Origin: Caenorhabditis elegans
Lineage: Eukaryota; Nematoda; Chromadorea; Rhabditida; Rhabditidae
Assembly: GCF_000002985.6 (NCBI RefSeq)
Contig: NC_003280.10
Span: 5,390,501 to 5,454,500 of the forward strand
Direction: 5' to 3'
Length of the DNA: 64,000 nt
Shown here: in pieces, positions 12,001 through 23,514 of the stretch
Layout of the letters: every line of letters begins with the position of its first letter
How positions within the stretch are numbered: position 1 is the stretch's first letter
The notes under the pieces: model-generated
Database searches by the model: none
The model's input: only the letters and a program-made list of their open reading frames with translations
Told to the model about the DNA's origin: nothing
Translations under genes and position numbers: made by a program

Positions 12001-15000
12001 AAATCAGTCGACTGCGTGGAGTGCTGATGAGTCAAAGGATCGGAATAATAAAATGAAAGAAATGCCAGAATGGTTGAAACATGTGACAGCTGGTGGAAAA
12101 GCGACTTATGGAAGAAGAACCAATTTGAGTATGGTTGAGCAGAGAGAAAGTCTTCCGATCTTTGCGTTGAAAAAGAATCTGATGGAAGCAATGATTGATA
12201 ATCAAATTCTTGTCGTTGTTGGAGAAACTGGATCAGGAAAGACTACTCAGATGACACAATATGCAATTGAAGCTGGACTTGGAAGACGTGGTAAAATTGG
12301 ATGTACCCAGCCTCGTCGTGTTGCAGCAATGTCCGTAGCAAAGCGTGTGGCAGAAGAGTACGGTTGTAAGCTGGGAACTGATGTTGGATATACAATTCGT
12401 TTCGAAGATTGTACAAGTCAAGATACTATTATCAAGTACATGACGGATGGTATGCTTCTGAGAGAATGTCTTATTGATCCTGATCTTTCTGGATATTCGT
12501 TGATTATGCTTGATGAGGCTCACGAACGTACAATTCATACGGATGTCTTGTTTGGATTATTGAAAGCTGCTGCTAGAAAACGTCCGGAACTGAAGCTGAT
12601 TATCACTAGTGCCACCTTGGATTCAGTTAAATTTTCAGAGTATTTCCTGGAAGCTCCGATCTTTACAATTCCTGGAAGAACATTCCCCGTTGAGATCCTG
12701 TACACAAGAGAACCAGAATCAGATTACCTTGAAGCTGCACATATTACTGTAATGCAAATTCATTTGACTGAGCCACCTGGTGATGTTCTTGTGTTTTTGA
12801 CTGGACAAGAAGAAATTGATACATCGTGTGAAGTTTTATATGAACGAATGAAATCAATGGGACCTGATGTGCCGGAGCTGATTATTCTTCCTGTCTACGG
12901 AGCTCTTCCAAGTGAAATGCAAACAAGAATCTTTGATCCAGCTCCTGCCGGAAAGCGAAAAGTTGTTATTGCTACGAATATTGCCGAAACTTCTTTGACA
13001 ATTGATGGAATTTTCTATGTCGTTGATCCAGGATTTGTGAAACAGAAGATTTACAATCCGAAAAGTGGAATGGATTCCTTGGTAAGCATTTATGCACCCG
13101 TCAGGGATTTCACGAAAAAATTCGACCAAAAAACAAGACAAAAAACGAAAAAAAAATTTCAAAAAACACGAAAAGCGGCTAAAAAAACGAAAAAAAAAAT
13201 CAATTTTTACCAGAAAGTTCAAAAACCAGGAGAACAAGTTTTTTCGAAGACGAAAAACGAAAAAATAATATTTTGCCAAAAACAAAAAAAACTCGGATTT
13301 CTTTTTAAAAAAAACTTTTTTTTTTTGGTTTTTGTCTTAAAAAAAACGAAGAAAAAAATCCATTTTTACCAGAGAGACCAAAAACAAGAAAAAAAATTTT
13401 GTTCGAAGCGAAACAATTTATTTCGCCAAAAACAGGAAAAAACTGAAATTTTATATTTTTGAAATGTTTGAAACGAAAATTCTTATTATTTCAAGAATAA
13501 ATATTTGTAGAGTTATATTTAATTTTGAGTGTAATGTTTTGTGAAAAAAAGTGGAATAAATATTTTTTCGCCTTTTTTTAACAAATTTTTTTTCGAAAAA
13601 GTGAATCATACATTTTTCGCCTTTTTTCATAAATTTTGATTCGAAAAAAAAGTGAAAAAAAAATGTTTTCACCAGAAACTGAAAATGATGCAATAAAATT
13701 CAATATTGTTTGCAATTAGACGAATTAAAATTATTAGCTACTCAAAATAAGATAATTTTTTTCGAGATATTAAAAAACAATTTTCTGATAAATAAGAACG
13801 AAAATACAATATAAATTTCAGGTTGTCACCCCAATCTCACAAGCCGCAGCAAAGCAACGATCAGGACGTGCAGGACGTACGGGACCTGGAAAATGCTATC
13901 GTCTCTACACAGAACGTGCATTCCGTGATGAGATGCTTCCGACACCTGTTCCAGAAATTCAGCGAACAAATTTGGCGTCAACACTTCTTCAGCTTAAAGC
14001 TATGGGAATCAATAATTTGATTGATTTTGATTTCATGGATGCTCCACCTCTGGATTCAATGATTACTGCTCTCAATACACTTCACACGCTTTCAGCACTT
14101 GATGGAGATGGTCTTCTCACGAAACTTGGTCGTCGAATGGCTGAATTTCCATTGGAACCATCACTTTCCAAATTGTTGATCATGTCTGTCGATCTGGGAT
14201 GCTCAGAAGAAGTTCTTACGATTGTGGCAATGCTCAATGTGCAAAACATTTTCTATCGACCTAAAGAAAAACAGGATCATGCTGACCAGAAGAAGGCGAA
14301 ATTCCATCAACCAGAAGGAGATCATTTGACACTTCTAGCGGTTTACAATTCATGGAAAAACCATCATTTCTCACAACCATGGTGTTTCGAAAATTTCATT
14401 CAAGTGAGAAGTATGAAGAGAGCTCAGGACATTCGTAAGCAATTACTCGGAATCATGGATCGTCATAAACTTCTGATGGTCAGTTGTGGACGGGATGTAT
14501 CGAGAGTTCAGAAGGCTATTTGCTCTGGATTCTTCCGAAATGCTGCAAAACGTGATCCACAGGAAGGATATCGAACATTGACTGATGGACAGAATGTTTA
14601 TATTCATCCATCATCAGCATGTTTCCAACAACAACCAGAATGGGTTGTATATCATGAACTCGTCATGACAACTAAGGAATATATGAGAGAAGTAAGTTTA
14701 TTTCAATTTTATATACGGAAAAGTACTGTAGGCGGAAAACACAAAAATGTCGAAACTAGGCCATTATGCTCCCTTTTGAAATATTTTCAAAATTTGAAAA
14801 AAAAATACAAAGTTTAGAGAAATTATATACATTTTTAAAATTCATATTTGGCATATGGAGACTTTATTCTTTCATTTAGGGCCAAAAACTATTTAAGTCT
14901 AAATAAGAAATTAAATAAAAACCTAATTTTCAATTTCCAGGTCACCGCAATCGATCCAAAATGGCTTGTTGAATTTGCACCGTCATTCTTCAAAATCGGA

Positions 15001-15126
15001 GATTCTACCAAATTATCAACATTCAAACGAAACCAGAAAATCGATCCGTTGTTCGACAAGTATGCAGATGCAAATGCCTGGCGTATCACACGTGTCAAGA
15101 AGAGGATATACAATCCCAACAAATAA
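9039..15126 (+). CDS. mog-5: DEAH-box spliceosomal RNA helicase, PRP22/DHX8 type
   Basis: Six exons (9039-9209, 9394-9651, 9703-10477, 11739-13081, 13822-14691, 14941-15126) sum to 3603 nt, 1200 residues. An N-terminal PWI-like region is followed by an Arg/Ser/Asp-rich stretch (about residues 150-215) and an S1 RNA-binding domain (about 220-300, [16 protein letters not shown]). The DEAH helicase core has [42 protein letters not shown] and [12 protein letters not shown]. Ratchet/HA2 and OB-fold domains follow. DHX8/PRP22 releases spliced mRNA from the spliceosome. In worms mog-5 is known for the sperm-to-oocyte switch. The last two residues before the stop are NK. The two largest introns hold repeats. 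Confidence 0.96.
10505..11665 (+). repeat. Imperfect tandem duplication in mog-5 intron 3
   Basis: Segments at about 11040-11320 and 11395-11660 share the same order of phrases, for example CTTGAAAATGACTAAA or CCTGAAAATGACTAAA, then GACATTTTTCCT, then TAATTTATCGTTTTTAAG. A third partial copy at about 10505-10575 is cut off by the foldback element at 10595. Divergence is substantial, so the duplication is not recent. Confidence 0.6.
10595..11008. mobile_element. TA-flanked MITE-like foldback element in mog-5 intron 3
   Basis: The ends form a perfect inverted repeat: positions 10593-10619 are the reverse complement of 10984-11010 (27 bp including the flanking TA on each side, core CCGTATTTCCTCTATTAG). 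The phrase TATTAGTCTTGCACCCCTA recurs inside. The TA at each border matches a Tc1/mariner-style target duplication. At about 414 bp with no reading frame, this is a non-autonomous element. Confidence 0.75.
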
Positions 15127-15318
15127 TCAGTCTCCTGTGTTTCTTATCGTTTTTTTATTTTTTAATATTTAAGTTATTCATTTTTGCTTCTTTTTCTGAT
15201 GTCAGTTCTTTGTTTTCTGTCTGTAGAGTAAATACGAGTACACTTGTTTTGTTTTTGAATAACCTCATTTATTATCATTTAAACATTCAAAATATACCAT
15301 CATTAGAATTAGAAGTGT

Positions 15319-17126
15319 TTAGGATGGGAGGACTCCGCAAAGAGCACCGAAGTTCCAGTAGGCGGTGTTGGTTGGCTCATTTGGAGCCTTGTCCATGTTG
15401 CAGTAGATATCGTTGAATTTATTGTTACGGTTGAGCATATTGTATGGATTATCCCCTGGTCCTGTGAGCGCTGGGTAGACGGTAAATTGTATACATTGTT
15501 CGATGTCACTGGAAAATCAATTGATAAATCACAATTTCTCTAAGCCTTTTTTTGGGAGAAAAAGTTGAAAAGAGGGGCCAGCTGGCCTAGTTTCTCACTT
15601 TCAAAGTTTTTGGCAATTTGCCAAAAAATTTGAAAATATTCAAAGCAATGTCGCATGTTCCGACACTTAGAATGTTTTAACACGAATAACTAAACTAAAA
15701 TTAAAGTATAAAAATGTAGGAAAAATAATTTTTTTGGTCGCCTTCCAAATTTATGAGCAGCAAAAAAAGCTTGACACCGTGTGCTTCAAGTTATATACCG
15801 CATATTCGACTTTGACAGCTAATAATCTCGTGATTTTTTGTTTTTGTAGAAAAACTTTAACTGAGAACATATTTTTAAATCTTTTTCTATACTTAATGTT
15901 TTTGAATTGTCTTAATATCTTCAAAAACATTCGAGAGCCGCACTAATAGAGATTTTATTTATTGTTGCACATTTTTGAATAAACTTACTATGTCCAAGCA
16001 TTTGCAGATGGCTCATTTGTAGCCCATTTAGACCAAGTAAAACCTGGTGAGGTATGCTTATCAACCATTACGAATGAATTTGTACCATTGCATTCCTCAC
16101 TGTCAAGAATTCCTCGATCTCTTGAAACACATGCTGCAATACGTCTTCCGTCGACAGCAATAGCGCCACGAGTTGCCGGTCCAACACGATCGAACTGTTG
16201 TGCCATTTGTAAAGAGAACACATTGAGCTCCTCCTCGTTGGCGAAGGTAGTTACAACTGCTTCAGTGTTAGAAGCCTGGCAAAGAGCAGATGCATTATTG
16301 ATCGGCATTGGTTGTCTTGGGGACCATATCAATTGCATGCACCATTCAGAAGTGAACGAGTTGTCAGCAGCAGGAGTACGAAGGAAGCTTGTGTATCCTT
16401 GTGGACAAACTTTTACCTTGGTAGTTGTTGGTTCAGGTGTGGTGGTCGTGGTGGTGGTGGTGGTTGTGGTAGGAGTTGTAGTGGTGGTAGTAGTAGTTGT
16501 TGTGGTAGTTGTAGGAGTTGATGTGGAAGTTGATGGAGTACTCGTGGACTTTGGTGGCTTTGTCGTACAGTCATCATCATTGTGATGTCCTCCATGGTAC
16601 GATGATGGTGGACGATGTCCTCCGCTTCCATATCCTGAAGTTTTAGTGAGATTCAATGAATAGTTATTTCAGCTGGTTGAGGTATTTTCCTTTTTACCCA
16701 GGTAAGAATTTTTTTTGAGGATTTTTTTATGTATTTTGATATTCATCTTTTGAACAAAATATGAAGTTCTCGCGTTGAAAATCATAAGACACGGAGCGTG
16801 CTGGGAGGAGATGAAAAATTGTGTACTTCTCGTGGGTACGATAGCTGTAAAGTGTCGGTCGTTTCGAGACCGGGCACCTGTGTCATATAGTTAATGATGG
16901 CTAGATTGCTTCTTGGGGATGGGTCTTGCCACGAATTTGGTTTAAATTCATTTTCGCTTCAAGACCCTAACGTACGAACTACAAATATTTGTGGTAATCC
17001 TATAGTTGTGCTTCTCACTAAACTGTAGATAAAACTCTAAGACTCACCTGGTCTGATAATGGCTTCAACCGACATTGAAGCCAAAAAGAGGCCAAAAGCA
17101 ATGAGAAGTGTTGATGAGGAGCGCAT
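15319..17126 (-). CDS. Secreted C-type-lectin-like protein with Thr-rich linker
   Basis: Three exons (17126-17048, 16634-15989, 15508-15319) sum to 915 nt, 304 residues. The start was chosen at MRSSSTLL because it gives a clean signal peptide ending near MSVEA. The mature protein has a Gly/His/Asp segment, a linker of roughly 45 residues made mostly of Thr with Pro and Ser (probably O-glycosylated), and a C-type-lectin-like domain. That domain is marked by CPQGYTSF, WCMQL, the WSKWATNEPSANAW phrase and C-terminal cysteines. Such worm CLECs act in cuticle or epithelial surfaces and immunity. The canonical QPD/EPN sugar site is not obvious, although NEPS and NEPT are similar. Confidence 0.85.
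16800..16990 (-). ncRNA. Possible structured RNA in lectin intron 1
   Basis: Within an AT-rich intron (16635-17047) lies a less AT-rich block with two hairpins. One has an 8-bp lower stem (GGGTCTTG with CAAGACCC) plus a 6-bp upper stem (GAATTT/AAATTC). The other has CGGTC/GACCG around a 7-nt loop, extended by an outer stem. Read on the host strand there is an ATATGA hinge between them and TTTACA after the second. This resembles the H/ACA snoRNA layout but lacks a clear guide pocket. It is speculative. Confidence 0.3.
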
Positions 17127-17859
17127 GTTTGAATACCTTGAATTTCCGGCAGGCTTTATTGTCCCGAAACGGTTAGGTTTTGGTTTTTGCGGGGGGCTTT
17201 TAGTGTTATTATTTGAACTGAAACAATACGTTTTGCAGGAACGATAGAGCAGAGATTGCAAGGTGTTGATGTATCGGTTAAAAAAGTGAACGGTTAAGAT
17301 CAGAAGATCGGAATTAGAAGTAGAGTCAGTGGGGGAAGTTATTGAAACCCACTTCTTTTAGTTTGAAATGACTAAATACCATAGTAAAAGTTTTCAAATA
17401 TTTTTTTGAAATTGTTTATTCACATTTGAAAAATTGCCAAAACCTCACTTTTCATCAGTCAAATTTTGAAAGTCGAACAAAAATTTTTCTGCGAGTTTTA
17501 TGTTTTAAATGCTTATGTTTAAAGAACTTTAAACATTCTAGAGGTTTCAATTTGCAACAGTGCTCAAAACAACTTACAAGTCCAACTTTAGGAAAATTTG
17601 GCAGTTTACCAAACTTTGACTTAAAATAATTTTTTTAATATTTGTGTACTATTATGAGTGTATTTTGATTAAATCCTTATTGACGATACATTCATATAAT
17701 TTCCAGGTTACAAAGACATTCAATTCGATTTTAAATTCATGAATGGTTGTAAAAATCACTTTTAGAAAGGAAACTTTATTATTATGAAAGAAAAAAATTA
17801 TTGTAAAGTAATGAAAACATTTAAAAACTTATTAAATTACAGATTACGAATCTCTGGCT

Positions 17860-18504
17860 CTAGTATGGATTGAATCGACGTCCTCTTCCACCACGTCCTC
17901 CCCGATTTGGACCATTTACATAGACATACTTGACAACGACTGTCTGTTGTCTTCCTGGTGCTCCGCGAGCAGCTCCACGTCCTCTTCCGAAGGTTCCTCT
18001 TGATGATCCACGTACACCATGTCCCATTCCAGGAATATTTGTTCTTTTGGCAGTGACCACAATTGGTCTGCTTCTGAACAATGATCCATTCATTACAAGT
18101 GCATTTTCAATGCTGGATGAGTCATCGAATTCAATGTATGCAAAACTGAAAAATAAACAATATGAATTAACTCTAAACATTTTGAATAAAACTTACTTTT
18201 TCTGTTTTTTCGTGAATTTGTCCTTTGGAATTGTAGTTCTCACAATGTGTCCACAGCCTTTGAAGTGCTCTTCAACTTCTTCAATTGTAGAGTTAAAATC
18301 TACATTTCCAATGAATACAGACTTGGCATCAATTGCCTTTTGCTCTTCTTCTGTTGGTGGAACATATGCTGCAGATTCCAGATTCTTTGCCATCTTGTTC
18401 TGAATCTGCTCAAGAATTGCAGATTCCGCTTCAATTTCCATTTCAAAACTGTTGCTACTTTCTTCATTGCAGTTGTTGTCAGCGATAACGGTAGTTGGGG
18501 CCAT
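17860..18504 (-). CDS. PABPN1-like nuclear poly(A)-binding protein, copy A
   Basis: Two exons (18504-18197, 18145-17860) give 197 residues. A short N-terminal coiled coil (EAESAILEQIQNKMAKN) precedes one RRM (SVFIGNVDFNSTIEE; RNP1 FAYIEFDD). The tail is Arg/Gly-rich and ends NPY. This layout matches PABPN1, which binds growing poly(A) tails in the nucleus and controls their length. It forms an inverted pair with copy B at 19983-20609; the second exon and intron appear identical and the first exons differ. A TTTCCAG acceptor lies upstream of the ATG. Confidence 0.9.
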
Positions 18505-19982
18505 TTTTAGAGAATGTGTGATCTGGAAAGAATTGATATTGAAATATAAACATTTAAAATAAAAATATGAGAAACAGAAGGGAAACCATAAATAACGATG
18601 AAAATGGTGAGTCATAGTGAAAGGAATGGGAGAAAAGAGACGATCATGTTTAGAACGCTCTAGAATTAAATCGATACGTCAGTGAGACTACACTAGATGA
18701 AACACGAATCAAATCGATATTAGATGGTAATGTTTTTTGAAAGTTTACTGCTGTGAAGATGACAACGGAAACGTCCTTGCAAGAGATTTAGTTAGGAAGA
18801 TGCCTGATTAAGGTTAGGGGTACTGTAGGAGTACTGTATTATTTTGAAACAATATGTTGGATTTGAATAGTGTCCGATTACTGTAGTGGGAACTAGCCAA
18901 CTTACAAATTCTTCTTTTAGAATCGATTGAGACAAAACGAACTTGAGAACTGTTCCTATAAACTTATAGAAATATTTCTTCAATTTTTTGTTAGATTTAA
19001 AATTAATTTCAATCTAATTAACTACAAGAAATGAAAGGAGAAAAAAGGTTTCAAGAGCACAAAAAATAAATGACCAACTAGTAGGCCACCAGAAAACCAG
19101 AATGAATTAATATGGGTCACAAGAATGAAGTTGGAAGATGCCTCCAGTTGGCCTGGGCGGAGTTGGATCAGATTGGAGATGTTTTTTATCTTTTGGGAAC
19201 TGACCTTATTCGGGTAGATCCAACTGCCAAAATGTACCAAAATGCTGTATGAAACTAAACAAAAAATACAATTTCGATTAGAAAATTGTCTAGTTTTCTT
19301 TTTTGTAATAGGTACCTATCCGTTCCTAAACAATATGGAGGGTGTGCACAAGTTTTGGTACTTGTTGATTTGCCAAATCCTTAAACTTATAAAGTTTGCT
19401 GTGGTTTTTCATACAATACTATTATTATATTTATCTAAAGTTGGCAACTTTGAAACCAAATAAAGCTAAATATGGCAGTTTTTTTTTGAATGATGACAAG
19501 CCCATGACCAACTTTAAATAGTTTTTGGAATTGGCACAGTAAAAGAACTAACCAGCTTCTTTAAATGCCTTCTCTAACTCTTTTAATGTTATATTCATAA
19601 ATATTTGTTATGATTATTCTAAACGATTATATATATCCGCTGACGTCAGAAAACTACAGTAGAGGTCCAAACGGATATTTCAGCCGTAGGTTTAGTACAG
19701 TAGTTAAATCTAATCAATACTAGATGTTTGGTTAGGCCATTTCCCAAAAGACAGCTAACATCTCCAGTCCGGTCCAAACTCCGCCCATTTACAGTCCAAC
19801 TCGACGCAGCACTCTACATAATCAGACTGACCAATACTCTTTCATTCTGATCATTTAGTATTCTATGAGTTGGTCCTCTTTTCTAAACAACACCCATTCC
19901 TTTTTATATCTCAGTTATTTACATTTCTATTTTTTGTGTATTTTCTGTATATGAAGATTTTTTCAGAAACAAAGTCACCAAA
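18505..19982. other. Spacer of the inverted PABPN1-like pair
   Basis: No gene is supported. The spacer contains diverged inverted arms: about 19150-19204 and 19737-19790 match in reverse complement (shared GGCGGAGTT, TGGAGATGTT, CTTTTGGGAA). Promoter-like pieces CTCTTTTCT and CCCATTCC occur near both ATGs. It therefore holds two divergent promoters that share ancestry. Confidence 0.5.
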
Positions 19983-20609
19983 ATGGCAACCATTACCGCT
20001 GACAACAACTCCAACAGCCATTTTGAAATGGAAATTGAAGCGGAATCTGCAATTCTCCAGCAAATTCAGAACAAGATGGCAAAGCATCTGGAATCTGCAG
20101 CATATGTTCCACCAACAGAAGAAGAACAAAAGGCAATTGATGCTAAGTCTGTTTTCATTGGAAATGTAGATTTCAACTCTACAATTGAAGAAATCGAAGA
20201 GCATTTTAAAGGATGTGGACAGATTGTGAAAACTACAATTCCAAAGGATAAATTCACGAAAAAACAGAAAAAGTAAGTTTTATTCAAAATGTTTAGAGTT
20301 AATTCATATTGTTTATTTTTCAGTTTTGCATACATTGAATTCGATGACTCATCCAGCATTGAAAATGCACTTGTAATGAATGGATCATTGTTCAGAAGCA
20401 GACCAATTGTGGTCACTGCCAAAAGAACAAATATTCCTGGAATGGGACATGGTGTACGTGGATCATCAAGAGGAACCTTCGGAAGAGGACGTGGAGCTGC
20501 TCGCGGAGCACCAGGAAGACAACAGACAGTCGTTGTCAAGTATGTCTATGTAAATGGTCCAAATCGGGGAGGACGTGGTGGAAGAGGACGTCGATTCAAT
20601 CCATACTAG
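19983..20609 (+). CDS. PABPN1-like nuclear poly(A)-binding protein, copy B
   Basis: Two exons (19983-20272, 20324-20609) give 191 residues. The architecture is the same as copy A: N-terminal helix, a single RRM with FIGNVDF and FAYIEF motifs, and an RGG-rich tail ending NPY. The N-terminus is six residues shorter than copy A, with a handful of substitutions in exon 1. The 51-nt intron and exon 2 read the same as copy A. This was chosen as a real gene because frame, splice sites and a TTTTTCAG acceptor 16 nt before the ATG are all intact. Confidence 0.9.
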
Positions 20610-21134
20610 ATTCGTGTTTCTGATACCCTTAATTGATTTTTTCCTTACTACTTACTGTTCTGTATCGTAATTTGATAATATCACACACTTCCTAATTAAA
20701 TTCAATAATGATGAGAGTTTCATAATAAAGTTTTTTTTTCGAAAATCGAGTTTAGATCATTTTTTATAACTAGAAATATATTGAATCGACGAATAAGATT
20801 AGTCTACCGTACTCCTCATGTAGACTACAGTACACTTGATGAGTAATACACAAACTTGCAAACATTTGGAAGGTGTCTATGCAATCTACAGCGGTCACTT
20901 TTGAAATTACTATTATTTAGATTATCACGCCTCTAAATAAACCTCAGATTTAAAATAGGCAACACGTTTCCTTGGTGTTTTTTGCATTAATGAAGCCCGA
21001 ACTGATAGACTCTATCCCAATAAATTGTAGTATTCGGTGTCTGTCTTAAAAAGACTTTATTCAACATTCAACAATTTGATCAACAAAACAATAAACAACA
21101 GTAAAGAAGTAACAAAAAAGAAAAGAACAATCAT
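20610..21134. other. Convergent 3' intergenic region
   Basis: This lies between two gene 3' ends facing each other. It has AATAAA-like signals near 20722 and no coding potential. Confidence 0.4.
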
Positions 21135-22107
21135 TTAGTAGTAAACTCTGTCGTAGACGAGCTTGCAGGTGCAAACATGTTTACCCTCGTTCACTTTCAA
21201 CTCCATGGTAACATTAAGCTTGCCCATATCAATGTATCGATCAATTGTGAGTTTCAGGGAACGGTCGTCTGTCGTCTTGATATGCCGGTTTTCCCTGACT
21301 GTTTTCTCAGACATGTGTGGGAATAATTTCGGGATGCCAACGATATTATTGTAATTCATCTTGAAAACAAGATTCTCATTGAGTTTAGCCTGAGTCAAGT
21401 CGTTATAATATCCATAATTGCTCTTCTTCTTTTCAATGCCAAACCATTCGATGAAATTCGGACAATTTTCCGAAGAAGCCAGTTTCCAAGTTCCAACAAT
21501 CTGCTCATCGAAATCGATCCATTTTCGAGAGTGGATCAGGTTAAGTTGAGAATTGAGCTGGAAATTTACAAACTTCAAGTTTTATACTTCGAAAAACTAA
21601 AAATGTACCCTTTGTCCATGAGAGCTTTGAAGTTTCAGCCAGTTGAGTGGCCACCGAAGATTGATCATTTTTCAACTCCACTCGTACTGATCCAATAGCA
21701 GCCGTGTTTTTGTTAATCTATTCAGTCAATTGATTTCGATACAACGCGTTCTGCTTGGTCTCGGCATCCAACTTTTTCTCCATTTCCGCAATTTTTTCCA
21801 TCAAACTTTTCATCGAAGTACAATCGGGACAAGTGTACTTCTGAAAATGGTTTGGAATTTAACATGGTTTATGCAGCGCCCAAAACGCAAATGAATTCCG
21901 TAGTATTCATTTTTGCAGGGTTCGGCGGATTTTAAAACAAAAATTCAAAAGTGCTTTGATGACCTCAGTTTCCAAAAATTCACTCTACAGTAATTTTGGT
22001 AATGTATTCAAGATGAATAAACTTACTTTGACGAGCAGTGAGCGAAGCACTTCATTTTCATCGCGAAGAGTCTGCATGTCGGACTTTCCAACCGGTTGTG
22101 CACTCAT
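21135..22107 (-). CDS. FABP-like barrel protein, cluster member 1
   Basis: The frame-consistent model joins exon 22107-22027 (MSAQPVGKSDMQTLRDEN) directly to 21557-21135, giving 167 residues. The C-terminal 125 residues look like an intracellular lipid-binding protein: IVGTWKLASSENCPNF at the start and CTCKLVYDRVYY at the end match the first and last FABP strands. An intermediate block (21840-21605) looks like a coiled coil and has splice-like borders, but it contains an in-frame TAG at 21720-21718 and does not fit the frame of the last exon. It is therefore treated as intronic or decayed. The ATG sits 1 nt after a TTTTCAG, 199 nt downstream of member 2, which suggests an operon. Confidence 0.68.
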
Positions 22108-22306
22108 TCTGAAAACGTTTATTTTGAAACGGAAAAAATTAAAATTTTCATAAGTAAGATTTGCAGGGAAAATTACCATTTAATTATGACTTTAATAATA
22201 CAAATTCAAAAACACTCGTTTAAATATTGAACAATTTATAACAGTAACAACATAACAGAAATGTACAAAAATGAAACAACAAAATGCATTAGTTTCGAGG
22301 AGTGTT

Positions 22307-23514
22307 TTACTCTTTTTCGTAGATTCGAGTGCATGTGACGTCATCCACCAAATTGTGATATACAATATGCAACTTTCCGTCGACAGTGAACTGGAAGAAC
22401 TTCTTGATGATGGTGTGATCAGTCCGGTTTTTGAAAATGATGATGAGATGATTATTCTCGAAAGTCCAAGTTTCAGTGTGATCGGAATATTTCGTTTCAT
22501 ATCCAAGAAGAATTGTTGTTTCCTTGACAGTATCCCAGGTATTATCAATTAAAACGAATAATTTCCATGTCAAGTATTCTCCGTGGAGAGAATATCTCAG
22601 ATGTCCATTCAGCCATTGACTCTTTCTAATTGGATCCTCAGGTTTTGCACAATGTGGGTAGTTGTGCAATGAAGAAGGTTTCCATGTTCCAACGATTTCC
22701 TCTTCAATCAGAACCATTTTCTAAAAAAATCGAATCAAATTCCAATTATTTTATATTTCCAGAAACAAACCTCTTTCTTCTCATTATAACCTTTTGCTCC
22801 AAGAGCTTTCATCTCTCTGTTGATTGCTTTGAACTCTTTGATAACTTCCTCATTGAAAAGTTCGGAAACATTTTGTTTCTTTTTCATCTCCATAATCTCG
22901 CCATGAATTGACTTCACGTCATTGAGAACTTCTTCTTTGTGAATCTTGAATTCTTGGTACTGTATCTAAAAATTAAAGATTATTAAAAAATTTCAAATTC
23001 AAAAATCAATCACCGATTCATTTTCATTTTCAGAATCCCTCTGGGTACTTTTCAATTCGGTTACTTCGACGCTCAAAGCTTGAATTGATTTTTTATCATT
23101 ATCTTGATCGTTTCTCATCAATCGAAGTTCGTGATCTTGCAGCTTCTGCTCACTTTCCACATACTTGATTTCTGAACGCATCTCTCGAAGTTCTGTTTTG
23201 GTGTTCGAAATAAATTCTGCATTCGATGGCTCTGATGTCGCTGGCTGCTTCTGAATGTTCATCAAACTCTCATTGAGAAGTCCAATTTTCTTTTCTTGTA
23301 TCGCTTGAACCTCCGATATTATTTCCACTTTTCGATCAAGCAAGGAAAAATGTTCGGTGCATCGTGGATCAACTGGAGGATCCTAAAACTTTTTAAACGT
23401 TGAGAACAAATTCACTTAATATTTACAAACCTGATAAAGCATATCAAGCATCTTCTCCGTGTCTTGATGAAGTTTTTGAAGCTTCGAATGTATATAATCC
23501 CGGAAATTCTCCAT
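22307..23514 (-). CDS. Coiled-coil plus FABP-like barrel protein, cluster member 2
   Basis: Four exons (23514-23431, 23382-23014, 22965-22771, 22720-22307), all separated by phase-0 introns, give 353 residues. Residues 1-215 are predicted coiled coil, rich in Glu, Lys and Leu heptads (for example SNTKTELREMRSEIKYVES). The last 130 residues are FABP-like, from EEIVGTWKPSSLHNYP to DDVTCTRIYEKE; the CTRIYEK ending is a classic FABP C-terminal strand. Intracellular lipid carriage is plausible but not shown. It is head-to-head with member 3 and upstream of member 1. Confidence 0.82.

Noticed and set aside
11882-13462. A single 526-residue plus-strand ORF as a complete gene
   Set aside because: It is mog-5 exon 4 plus intron read-through. 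The consensus donor at 13082 and the helicase sequence resuming at 13822 show the true structure.
15576-15587. GGCCAGCTGGCC palindrome in lectin intron 2
   Set aside because: A single 12-bp palindrome without partners or conserved spacing is insufficient to call a regulatory site.
16088-16585. Plus-strand 165-residue frame with a Val/Gly-rich repeat
   Set aside because: It is the antisense shadow of the Thr-rich linker and lectin domain; its low complexity comes from the repeated ACC/ACA codons on the other strand.
16850-16875. tRNA-like B-box GTTTCGAGACC
   Set aside because: No cloverleaf can be built: the flanking bases do not form a T-arm in the right register and there is no acceptor stem.
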